Source: Deltaproteobacteria bacterium | GTDB lineage: Bacteria; Myxococcota_A; Polyangia; Polyangiales; JADZFZ01 | DNA length: 40,687 nt | Assembly: GCA_020854145.1 (NCBI GenBank) | Contig: JADZFZ010000476.1 | Location: 1 to 40,687, forward strand | Direction of reading: 5' to 3' | Shown: piece by piece, positions 29,922-37,786 of the stretch | Position numbering within the stretch: the first letter of the stretch is position 1 | How the letters are laid out: each line of letters starts with the position of its first letter | Notes under the pieces: generated by a model | Database searches by the model: none | Told to the model about the DNA's origin: nothing | Seen by the model: only the letters and a program-made list of their open reading frames with translations | Program-made: the position numbers and the translations under genes

Positions 29922-31619
29922 ATGGCGAAGAGCAAGATCCACGTGATGCTGGGGCAGGGCGTCCTCGACGGCCCGTGCTCGATCACCTACCTGACCGCCA
30001 ATGCCGACCCCCGCGAGGGCTGGTATTCGGCGGCGTTCACGTCGGCGCTGTGGCGCTCCGACACGAACGCGCTCGTCGCTCCATGGTCGCCGCTCAGCTC
30101 GAACAACTGGGTCGACGGCGCCGCGCACCCCGACCTCGGCGTGAGCTGCGGCGTCGACCTCACGTTCGCGCGTGACGTCGTCGCCCTCGAGGCCGCGAAC
30201 ACGCACTGCATCCTCAAGCAGACCGGCGCTGGCGTGCTGCGAGCCGGCGTGCCGGCGCCCTACACGCACCGCTGGGACAAGAAGGGCGCGGACCTCTACA
30301 ACCATCTCAGCGGCGACGTCGTCGCCGCGCGCGCGGCGTTGCTCGCGGCGCTGCCGGCAAACACCGTCGAGATCGGCTCGATCACGATCGCGCTCGGCTA
30401 CATCGAGGCCTCGGTCTACGGCACCTGGACCAACGGCGTCACGAACCTCAAGGCCGACCTCGAGACGCTCATCAGCAACCTGCGCAGCGATCTCGCCGCG
30501 ATCACCGGCCAGACCGCGAGCGCCATCCCGGTGCTGCTCTGGCGCCTGCACAACGGCACCAAGGTCTCGCTCGGCGGGGCCTACGTCGACGAGGCGGTCG
30601 ATGCGGTGCGCAATGCCCTGGCCGCGGTGCAGACCGCTGGCACGCTCGTCCGGGTCGTCGACGTCGACGACGCGCCGCTGCGCGCCGACTACGTGCTGCA
30701 GACGCCGGCGGGCACCGTCGATGCCGGCGAGCTGCTCGCGCGCGGCTATGCGCGCCTCACGGACACGAGCGTGCCGGTCACCGAGAGCGGCGGCATTCCG
30801 CTGTTCGTGTGGGACGGCGATTCGAACGTCGCAGGCACCGCGCCGGCGCTGTTCCTCGGCACCTTCTTCAACGGGGATCCGACGCTCACCCAGGACTACG
30901 ACGGCAAGGTCTGGATCTGGAACCACACGACCGAGGAGCTCGAGGTCTACGACCCGACCGTCAACAGCAACAGCGGCCCCGATAGCCCGACCTGGAACGA
31001 CTCGGGCAAGTGGGGGCCGGAGGCGGCATTCGTCGCGAAGATGCTCGAGCTGCACCCTGGCGGCTTCGTCATCTACAAGCTCGGCGTCAATGGCTGCTCG
31101 GTCGGCGTGAACGGCGTCGGCAATCCGATCGCGCTCAAGCGTTTCCAGAACCTGGCGGACTCGACCTGGCCGGCGTTCGAGAACGGCTTCAACGCGTGCA
31201 AGCGCGCGGTCGCCGAGGTCACCGGCAAGGTGCCGCACACGCGGCTCATCGTGGTCTACCGCGGCCCCAACGACACCGAGGCCGGACTCGCCGAGGACTT
31301 CGCGGACGACCTCCGCGAGCACATCGCCAACCTGCGCGAGCTCTGCGCCACCGACACGCACGCCGACGACGTGACGCCGGTCGCGCTCATCAAGCCCAAG
31401 GACATTCCCGGCAACTCGTGGCCGGCGGAAGGGCTCGTCGCCGTGCGCGCGGCGGTGGTGGCCGTGGCCGCGGACGAGGGCAACTTCCTCGTCGACGTCG
31501 ACGAGACCGCCTATCGCGACGACCTGATCCACGACTCGGCCGAGGGGCAGATCGACATCGGCCGTGCGGTCGTGGCCGCGCTCCCCGCCTGGTATGACAG
31601 CGGTGCGGCGGGGGGGTGA
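29922..31619 (+). CDS. SGNH/sialate-esterase-like hydrolase in the head module
   Basis: This 565-aa protein has two related halves. The C-terminal half (~288-560) has the four SGNH blocks: W-D-G-D-S-N-V-A-G with Ser301, R-G-P-N-D with Asn450, and D-L-I-H-D-S with Asp534 and His537. This indicates an active ester hydrolase, probably a carbohydrate O-acetyl esterase. The N-terminal half begins V-M-L-G-Q-G-V-L-D-G, like the same block with Ser replaced by Gly, and so is probably a non-catalytic relative. There is no signal peptide. Lying between decoration and head-tail joining genes, it may be a virion component that trims host or environmental glycans. Such a gene is unusual in this place. Confidence 0.7.
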   Translation: MAKSKIHVMLGQGVLDGPCSITYLTANADPREGWYSAAFTSALWRSDTNALVAPWSPLSSNNWVDGAAHPDLGVSCGVDLTFARDVVALEAANTHCILKQTGAGVLRAGVPAPYTHRWDKKGADLYNHLSGDVVAARAALLAALPANTVEIGSITIALGYIEASVYGTWTNGVTNLKADLETLISNLRSDLAAITGQTASAIPVLLWRLHNGTKVSLGGAYVDEAVDAVRNALAAVQTAGTLVRVVDVDDAPLRADYVLQTPAGTVDAGELLARGYARLTDTSVPVTESGGIPLFVWDGDSNVAGTAPALFLGTFFNGDPTLTQDYDGKVWIWNHTTEELEVYDPTVNSNSGPDSPTWNDSGKWGPEAAFVAKMLELHPGGFVIYKLGVNGCSVGVNGVGNPIALKRFQNLADSTWPAFENGFNACKRAVAEVTGKVPHTRLIVVYRGPNDTEAGLAEDFADDLREHIANLRELCATDTHADDVTPVALIKPKDIPGNSWPAEGLVAVRAAVVAVAADEGNFLVDVDETAYRDDLIHDSAEGQIDIGRAVVAALPAWYDSGAAGG

Positions 31620-31996
31620 GCGACTCCGACGGCGGGTCCACCGGCGGAGTCGAAGACGCGAGACCATCGTTCTGGCAGACGGTCGCGGCGCACCAGGCCG
31701 AGATCGCCAGCGGCGCGTGGAGCGAGGTCGTCGACTACGTGCCGGGTGGCGGTGGCGCGACCAAGCAGCTCACCGTGCTGGTCGATCGCAGCGTGCCCGA
31801 GGGCGAGAACGGCATCCGCACGCAGCGCGTGCGACTCACGGTGCCGCTGCAGCAGGAGCCCGGCCTCACGATCGTCGAGGAGGGCTACGACCGCGTCGAC
31901 GTGCCGCTGGTCTACGGCGCGACGCCGACGCGCTTCCGCGTCACCCGCGTGATCACGCGCGACCCGTCCGTCTGGTTCCTCGAGGCGAGCGCATGA
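31616..31996 (+). CDS. Head-tail joining/completion protein
   Basis: This 126-aa protein starts with GTG overlapping the previous stop. It has a short disordered N-terminus, then a small beta-barrel-like body with a G-Y-D-R-V-D-V-P-L-V-Y-G segment and R-V-T-R-V-I-T-R-D near the end. Size and position, just before the Z-like tail gene, match head-tail connectors of the lambda FII or HK97 gp9 type. Assigned mainly by position. Confidence 0.55.
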   Translation: MSDSDGGSTGGVEDARPSFWQTVAAHQAEIASGAWSEVVDYVPGGGGATKQLTVLVDRSVPEGENGIRTQRVRLTVPLQQEPGLTIVEEGYDRVDVPLVYGATPTRFRVTRVITRDPSVWFLEASA

Positions 31997-32697
31997 CCAC
32001 GACGCTCGCGATGGCCGGACCGATCTCGCTGCGGACGAACCTCCCCGAGCTCGAGGTGCTCTTCGATCGGGCGCCGCGCGTCGCTGCCCTGCACGTGCGC
32101 GACATGCTCGGGCGCTGGTTCGGCTCCCACTTTCGCGTCTGGCGCCGCGGCCTCAATCGCTGGCAGCGGCGGATGGCAGATCGCGGCGCCTACCAGTATC
32201 GAACGTGGCCGGCCAATGAGGCTCGCTCGCAGACGGATCTGCGCGCGAAGCTTGCCCGGGTCGCCACGTTCCGGCTCGATGGCATCTACGGCCGCGGCGT
32301 GATCCGCTCGTCGGCCGTGCTCGCGCACGAGATCGGCGCGAGTGTGAGTCCCACGCGGTCGAGGTTCCTGCGCATTCCGGTGGGGCCCTGGGCTCGTGGC
32401 AAGAGCAAGAAGGAGCTGCGGCGCCTCTGGCCGACGATGCTCGCGGGGGCCTTCGTGCGGCGCGGCCGCCGCGGCCTGGTGATCGTCCGACCGACGGGCG
32501 GCAAGACCGCGAGTGGCAGGGACCGACTGCAGACGATCGCGCTGCTGCGCCGGCAGGTCACGATCCCGCCGACCCTGCGCGTCGCCGAGACCTGGCACGC
32601 GCAGGAGCCGGAGCGCACGCGCCGGCAGCTCGAGGCCGCGCAGCGGATCGTCGCGGAGCTCGCCACCATGACCAAGGGGGTGCGCGATGGCGTCTGA
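31993..32697 (+). CDS. Minor tail protein, gpZ/gp10-like
   Basis: This 234-aa basic protein opens with a helical region (D-R-A-P-R-V-A-A-L-H-V-R-D-M-L-G-R-W-F-G) and has a central K-T-A-S-G/R-R-G-R-R-G-L basic patch, a pattern seen in lambda gpZ and HK97-gp10-type tail completion proteins. The ATG at 31993 overlaps the previous stop. It would join the tail tube to the head connector. Confidence 0.6.
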   Translation: MTTTLAMAGPISLRTNLPELEVLFDRAPRVAALHVRDMLGRWFGSHFRVWRRGLNRWQRRMADRGAYQYRTWPANEARSQTDLRAKLARVATFRLDGIYGRGVIRSSAVLAHEIGASVSPTRSRFLRIPVGPWARGKSKKELRRLWPTMLAGAFVRRGRRGLVIVRPTGGKTASGRDRLQTIALLRRQVTIPPTLRVAETWHAQEPERTRRQLEAAQRIVAELATMTKGVRDGV

Positions 32698-33187
32698 GCC
32701 GCTGCTCACAACGGCGATCGATCACCTGCGCGCAGCGCTCGAGGGAATCACCGTCGCCGCGGGGTTCTTCACCGAGATGGGTGGCGCCGTCGAGGACGAG
32801 CTCGAGGCTGTCGAGCGCCACGGTGCGGCCGATGCCGGGGTGGTGCTCGGCATCGAGTCGGTGGGCCAGACCGACGCCAGCGAGTCGAGTCTCGAGCGCG
32901 TGACCGTGGTCCTCACCGCCTGGCACCACTACCGCCGCCCGACCCCGGCTGGGCAGCCGACGCCGCGCCAGCTCGTGGCGCGCATGGCTCGCGATCTCGA
33001 GGTCGCCGTCAAGGCCGACTACACGCGTGGTGGCACGGCCGCCGACACCGTGCCGCTCGGCTGGTCGCCGACGCCCGATCCCGAGAACCGCGCGATCGTC
33101 TGGGTCGAGTATCGGGTCCAGCTCACGCTGCTGCGCAGCTACTCCGACCCTGGTGAGGAGCTCGCCGAGCCCGGAGCGATCGCATGA
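32687..33187 (+). CDS. Tail terminator, gpU-like
   Basis: This 166-aa protein has an alternating V-T-V-V-L-T-A-W and V-E-Y-R-V-Q-L-T-L strand pattern with an N-terminal helix. This is the layout of lambda gpU-type tail terminators that cap the tube and fix its length. It overlaps the Z-like gene by 11 bases and the next gene by four. Family assignment is from layout and gene order. Confidence 0.55.
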   Translation: MASEPLLTTAIDHLRAALEGITVAAGFFTEMGGAVEDELEAVERHGAADAGVVLGIESVGQTDASESSLERVTVVLTAWHHYRRPTPAGQPTPRQLVARMARDLEVAVKADYTRGGTAADTVPLGWSPTPDPENRAIVWVEYRVQLTLLRSYSDPGEELAEPGAIA

Positions 33188-33546
33188 CGATCACCGACCT
33201 GGGCGGAGCGTGTCTCGAGCAGGCGCAGCGGGTGACGCGGCGACCGCTGCAGGGTCTCGCCCACGGGGCTCCCGAGAGCCCTGTGATCGGCGCTCGTCGC
33301 GTGCCTGGCGACGTCCAGCTCGAGGCGATCTCGCTCGCCTGGCCACGCACGACCGTGGCTCACCTGCGCGGCGTGCGGCGACATTGGGAGCAGCATCGCA
33401 CCGCGCGGCCCTTTTCGCTGACCGTGCCCGGTGACAGCGCGACGACGACGGTGATCTACGCCGCGCCGCCGCGCTGGACCGTGCGCAATGCCCACTGGGG
33501 CGAGCTCGTCGTCGAGCTCGTCGCCGTCGACTCCGCGGAGCTCTGA
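33184..33546 (+). CDS. Hypothetical small tail protein
   Basis: This 120-aa protein has a helical N-terminus and a beta C-terminus (F-S-L-T-V-P-G-D-S-A-T-T-T-V-I-Y). It overlaps the U-like gene by ATGA and ends two bases before the tube gene. A short beta protein in this place could be a tail completion or tube-initiation factor. It has no direct lambda counterpart between U and V, and no family is recognised. Confidence 0.45.
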   Translation: MTITDLGGACLEQAQRVTRRPLQGLAHGAPESPVIGARRVPGDVQLEAISLAWPRTTVAHLRGVRRHWEQHRTARPFSLTVPGDSATTTVIYAAPPRWTVRNAHWGELVVELVAVDSAEL

Positions 33547-33548
33547 CC

Positions 33549-35246
33549 ATGTCGATCCTCACCCGCAAACGCGCCGTCCTCGTCAGGTCGGAGTCCGTCT
33601 CCGGCACCGATTCCCTGGCCTCCCTCACCGCGACGCAGCGCAAGGCCTACGCGGTGCTCGCCAGCGACATGAGCGTGCAGGCGAGCCGCGAGACCACGCC
33701 GCAGCCGAACACCTCGGGGACCCTGTCGCCGGAGCTCGCGCTCGTCGGCGTGGCGTCCGGCACCGTCGAGCTCGGTCTCCAACTGCGGGGCTCGGGCTCG
33801 ACCAGCCGCGATCCCGAGTGGGTCGAGCCACTGAAGGCATGCGGCCTCCAGAAGGGCACGGCGACCTTGCTCGCGGCCACGACGATCCGCTACTTCACGA
33901 CGCCGCCGACGACTGCGGCTGGCGGACGCTTCATCCGCGGCGAGCAGATCTACGGCGCGAACACGCTGGCCAGCGCGACCTGGGACTCGGTCCTCGACTC
34001 GGGCAATGGGCTCGGCACCACGCCGTCGGTCGGCGACACGTTCATCGCGTTCGCGGACACGAGCTCGGAGTCCTCGCCGGTCTGCAGCGGCACCATCGCG
34101 GCAATCAGCGGCACGACGATCACGCTGCGCGTCACCGACGGCGCAGGCCGCGTCAAGAGCGGCTACTTCCTGCGCACCAATGCCGCGAGCGGTGGGGCGC
34201 TGCGCGGCTACATGGACGTCACCAACGACCAGCCGGTGCTGATCCTGCTCGACGAGTCGCACGACCACGGCGCGAACACGGCGTCGCTCTGGGGCTACGT
34301 CGCGCAGGGCACCTTCGCCAACTCGATGATCTGCATCGGGCAGCAGAACGGGGTGCTCACGACGCTCGCCGGGTCCTCGGCGGTCACCGCGGCTGGTGCC
34401 TATCTGCGGCCGGACAGCGAGCGCACGGTGACGTTCACGGTCGGCGCCTGGTCGGGCGCGACGCCGGTCGCCGGCGACGAGATCATCAAGCAGAACGCGC
34501 CCGGCCGCTGGCTCGCCGCCGGCCAGGTGCTGGCCGTCGACGGCTCGACGCTCACCGTGCGGGTCTACTACGGCTCGTTCGCGAGCGGCGACGTGATCTA
34601 CCAGTCGGTCACGCTCAGCTCGGCAACGCTGAGCAGCAGCCAGGCGACCGGCCGCGGCAGCTCGGTCACGATCTGGGACGCGGTCGACGGCTTCCTGCGC
34701 GGCTTCACGGGCGCGCGCGGCACGGCGGAGATCAACCTGCAGGCCGGCGCGCCTGGCACGGTGCGCTGCTCGTTCTCGGCCGTGCCGAGCACGCAGACCA
34801 TGATCGAGCCCATCACCGGGCTCTCGTTCGTCTCCACGCAGGCGCCGCGCTGGGAGTCCGGCGTGGCGGACTACCTCGGCATCCCGCTGCGCACGATCTC
34901 CGCGCAGCTCACGTTCGGCACCGAGGTCGGACGCGCGCCCGACGCGAACGCGGCGAACGGCACGCTCGACTACACGATCGCCTCGCGGGAACCGCAGGTG
35001 CGCTGGACGGTGCACCGGCCCGGCTTCACCGGGTGGCAGCTCGAGAACGCGATCGCGCTCGGCTCCTGGCGGCCCTGCGGCTTCCGCGTGGGCTCGTCGG
35101 CGACCAACCTGGTCGCCGTCGTGGTGCCGCGCATGCAGCTCATCGCGACCCAAGACGGCGAGGAGAGCGGCATCCTCACCGTCGACGTCACCGCGCGCTG
35201 TGTCGGCATCGCCGGCGACGACGAGTTCTTCCTCTTCTGGCGCTGA
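33549..35246 (+). CDS. Major tail tube protein, extra-long
   Basis: This 565-aa protein fits the tube position (before the assembly chaperone). It shows an N-terminal T-L-S-P-E-L-A-L-V-G-V-A-S-G-T-V-E-L-G-L and D-P-E-W-V-E-P-L-K-A-C-G region typical of tube subunits that have a central beta barrel. Most tube proteins are 150-350 aa. The extra length (~120-560), Gly/Ser/Thr-rich and beta-like, may be one or more added surface domains that decorate the tail. Alternatively the tube domain is only the N-terminal part. Confidence 0.6.
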   Translation: MSILTRKRAVLVRSESVSGTDSLASLTATQRKAYAVLASDMSVQASRETTPQPNTSGTLSPELALVGVASGTVELGLQLRGSGSTSRDPEWVEPLKACGLQKGTATLLAATTIRYFTTPPTTAAGGRFIRGEQIYGANTLASATWDSVLDSGNGLGTTPSVGDTFIAFADTSSESSPVCSGTIAAISGTTITLRVTDGAGRVKSGYFLRTNAASGGALRGYMDVTNDQPVLILLDESHDHGANTASLWGYVAQGTFANSMICIGQQNGVLTTLAGSSAVTAAGAYLRPDSERTVTFTVGAWSGATPVAGDEIIKQNAPGRWLAAGQVLAVDGSTLTVRVYYGSFASGDVIYQSVTLSSATLSSSQATGRGSSVTIWDAVDGFLRGFTGARGTAEINLQAGAPGTVRCSFSAVPSTQTMIEPITGLSFVSTQAPRWESGVADYLGIPLRTISAQLTFGTEVGRAPDANAANGTLDYTIASREPQVRWTVHRPGFTGWQLENAIALGSWRPCGFRVGSSATNLVAVVVPRMQLIATQDGEESGILTVDVTARCVGIAGDDEFFLFWR

Positions 35247-35254
35247 GCCTCTGC

Positions 35255-35671
35255 ATGACGATCCTGACCAATCCCGACGACACCTACGAGCACGTCTGCG
35301 CGAGCGATCGCGAGCTGCCCATCGACGATCTCCACCGCACGGTCTATCTGCTGGCCGCACTGAGCGGCCGGCAGGAGACCGCGATCATGAACGCAGTCGG
35401 CGCGGCGAAGGACCACACGATGGGCACCGTGATGTCCGAGATCGCGCGCCTCGCGTGTCGCGGCTGGAGCAACCTTCACGATGCCGCCGGCCTAGTGGAG
35501 TTCCGGCCGGCGAGCAAGGCGCAGCAGCGCGTGCTGGGCATCGCCGTGCCGGAGTGCTGTGACCCCGAGCTCTGGGAGCGCCTGCCCTTCGCGCAGCGGC
35601 GCGAGCTTGCCGAGCAGGTGCTGCTGCGCATCCAGAGCGGGCTCTCGGAGACCGACCGAAAAAACTCCTGA
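35255..35671 (+). CDS. Tail assembly chaperone, short form (gpG-like)
   Basis: This 138-aa helical protein lies between tube and tape-measure genes, the invariable place of lambda gpG. It ends ...T-D-R-K-N-S shortly after a slippery heptamer A-AAA-AAC (35659-35665). Most ribosomes would stop here; a fraction would slip back one base and make the long form. It would coat the tape measure during tail assembly and not be part of the finished virion. Confidence 0.75.
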   Translation: MTILTNPDDTYEHVCASDRELPIDDLHRTVYLLAALSGRQETAIMNAVGAAKDHTMGTVMSEIARLACRGWSNLHDAAGLVEFRPASKAQQRVLGIAVPECCDPELWERLPFAQRRELAEQVLLRIQSGLSETDRKNS

Positions 35672-36060
35672 TCGCCTGCGCCGCAATGTGCGGCGGCGTG
35701 GGCGAGGACTGTCAACAATGCCGATGCGACCCGGACCTGCAACGATCTCGCGGCTGCGATGGCAGCCTCGGCGTCGCGTGCTCGTTCGCGGCAGACACGT
35801 GTCCAGGCTGCCAAGGTCGCGGCACCGGCTGCGTGCTGTGCGGCGGCGCCGGCCGCTGGGAGCTGATCGGCTGCCCGGGGCACTTCCTCGACGCGCATGC
35901 TGGGCGCATCGTGGAGCTCGCCGTGATGGCCGCCGAGGGCATGGGCTGGCCGGCCCCTGGCGGTGTGCTCGACCAGTCTGCCGATTTCCTCGCGGCCTGG
36001 CGCATCGTGGTCACGCAGCGCAGCGCGTATCAGAGCGCGCGGGAGCAGCGTGATGGCTGA
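35255..36060 (+). CDS. Tail assembly chaperone, frameshift long form (gpGT-like)
   Basis: A -1 shift at 35659-35665 (codons CGA AAA AAC, so A-AAA-AAC in the correct phase) continues at CTC (35665) in the -1 frame to the stop at 36060, giving about 268 aa. No stop intervenes. The T-like extension is cysteine-rich, with C-x-x-C pairs and two C-x-x-C-x-G-x-G units (C-P-G-C-Q-G-R-G, C-V-L-C-G-G-A-G) like the zinc modules of DnaJ. In lambda, GT recruits tube subunits to the tape measure. An ATG at 35686 lies inside the extension and could mislead annotation as a separate gene. Confidence 0.8.
35659..35665 (+). promoter_or_regulatory. Programmed -1 frameshift site
   Basis: A-AAA-AAC fits the X-XXY-YYZ slippery rule exactly in the zero frame of the gpG-like gene. 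The zero-frame stop TGA follows two codons later. GC-rich sequence just downstream may stimulate slipping. Confidence 0.85.
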
Positions 36061-37786
36061 CACCTCGGTCAAGTTCGAGATCGTCGCCACGCTGCGCGAC
36101 CAGATGACGCGGACGTTCGCGACGCTGCGGCAGAGCGTCTCGCGCTTCCTCGCGCCGCTGAGTGGCGCGTTCCGCGCGCTGGGCAAGGCTCTGACCGACG
36201 TGCGCTCCCTGCTCGGTGGCGTGGTCGCCTACCTCGGCGCGCGCGCGCTGGTGCAGCACACGCGCGACGTGGCGCGGGCCGCCGCGGAGACCGAGCGCTG
36301 GTCGACGCGGCTCGGCATGACCGTCGGCGAGATGGACGCGCTCGAATACGTGGCCGAGCAGACGGGCACCTCGATCGGCGCGATGCGCGATGGCCTGGCC
36401 AACCTGCAGGAGAAGCTCGGCAAGGCCGCCGACGGCTCGAGCGAGCTGCGGGCCGCCTTCGGGCGCCTCGGCCTCGAGGTGCTCGACCCGGTGACCGGGC
36501 AGATCCGTGACGCGGTGCACCTGCTGCCGGAGCTCGCGCAGGCATTCCAGGACATGCGCGCTGCGGGTCGCGGCGGCGAGCTCGTCGGCCTCAGCGAGGA
36601 CCTGCTCGGCGGCCAGGGCAGCGAGCTCGCGGCGCTGCTGCTGCGCGGGCCGCAGGAGATCTCGCGCGCGCTCGGCCGCGTGCAGGAGCTCGGCGTGATG
36701 ACCGCGCGCCAGGCCGCGACCGCGCGCGTGGTCACGCAGGCATTCGCGGACTCGGATCGAACGGTGCGCGGCCTGCAGCTCGCGCTGCTCGAGGCGTTCG
36801 GTCCGGAGATCGTCGCCACGCTGCGGACCTTCGGCGACCTGGTGCGCGAGAACCGCGACGCACTCGTCGCGTTCGTGCGCGACGTCGGCGCGCTCGCCGT
36901 GCAGGGCCTGCGGGTCGCGGCGCAGGTGACGATCACGATCGTGCGCGGCGTGCTCGATGCGATCGACTTCGTGGCCGAGAAGGTCGCGGCCGTCGGGCGC
37001 ACGATCTCCGGGTTCCTGTCGGGCGGCTTCTACGGGATGTTCGGCCAGTCGCGTTCGGCGACGGCAGAGGCCCGCGCTGGGCTTGCTGAGTTCGAGGGCT
37101 CGCTCGGGCGGGTCGGGCAATCCTTCGAAGCGTTCTCCGCCAAGTGGGCCGAGAACTGGGACGCGAACAGGGCTGCGGCGACGCGCGAGATCAACCGCGT
37201 GGTGGTCACCGGCACGGGTGCCGCCGACGAGATCAAGCAGGCGTGGTCGCCGTTCTTCACCGGCTGGCAGGAGGGCTTCCGCGCCTGGCGCAATGGTCTG
37301 CGTGACTTCCGCACGCTCGGGCAGCAGAGCGCGACGCAGACGCTCGGCGCCGTCGAGGACGGCCTCGCTGGTTTCGTCGCCAATGTCGTGAAGGGAACCG
37401 AGAGCATCAAGGACGCCTGGAAGTCGATGCTTCGCGCGATCCTCGACGACTGGATCGCGACCTTCGCGCGGATCACCGCGCGCTCCGCGCTCGAGGCGAT
37501 CATCGGCGCATTCACCGGCGGACTCTCCAAGGGCGCGATTACGCCAGGCGGTGGCGGGTCTGTCACGAGTCCCGGTGGCACGATCACTCCCGGCGGATCG
37601 GGTGCCGACCTGCGGAGCTTCGGTGGTGGTGGTGGCGGCGGGCTCACCGTGAACATCAACGTGCAGGCCGTGGACGCGGACAGCGTCAACCGCCTCTTCC
37701 GCACGCACGGGCAATCGCTCGCCGGCGTGGTCGTCGAGCAGCTGGGGCGGAACCAGGCGCTCAAGGGAGCGGTGCGGCGGCGATGA
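36053..37786 (+). CDS. Tape-measure protein
   Basis: This 577-aa largely helical protein has a basic N-terminal coiled region (D-Q-M-T-R-T-F-A-T-L-R-Q-S-V-S-R-F), a hydrophobic patch (~48-62), long amphipathic helices, and a Gly/Ser-rich stretch (~500-550) before the end. Overlap with the chaperone frame and the position before tail-tip genes identify it. At about 0.15 nm per residue the tail would be near 85-90 nm, short for a siphovirus. The ATG at 36053 is chosen over an upstream in-frame ATG that would lie in the chaperone extension. Confidence 0.85.
   Translation: MADTSVKFEIVATLRDQMTRTFATLRQSVSRFLAPLSGAFRALGKALTDVRSLLGGVVAYLGARALVQHTRDVARAAAETERWSTRLGMTVGEMDALEYVAEQTGTSIGAMRDGLANLQEKLGKAADGSSELRAAFGRLGLEVLDPVTGQIRDAVHLLPELAQAFQDMRAAGRGGELVGLSEDLLGGQGSELAALLLRGPQEISRALGRVQELGVMTARQAATARVVTQAFADSDRTVRGLQLALLEAFGPEIVATLRTFGDLVRENRDALVAFVRDVGALAVQGLRVAAQVTITIVRGVLDAIDFVAEKVAAVGRTISGFLSGGFYGMFGQSRSATAEARAGLAEFEGSLGRVGQSFEAFSAKWAENWDANRAAATREINRVVVTGTGAADEIKQAWSPFFTGWQEGFRAWRNGLRDFRTLGQQSATQTLGAVEDGLAGFVANVVKGTESIKDAWKSMLRAILDDWIATFARITARSALEAIIGAFTGGLSKGAITPGGGGSVTSPGGTITPGGSGADLRSFGGGGGGGLTVNINVQAVDADSVNRLFRTHGQSLAGVVVEQLGRNQALKGAVRRR

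Noticed and set aside
35686..36060. Separate 124-aa gene between chaperone and tape measure
   Set aside because: The frame is the -1 continuation of the chaperone through an exact slippery site, and the ATG has no convincing ribosome site.
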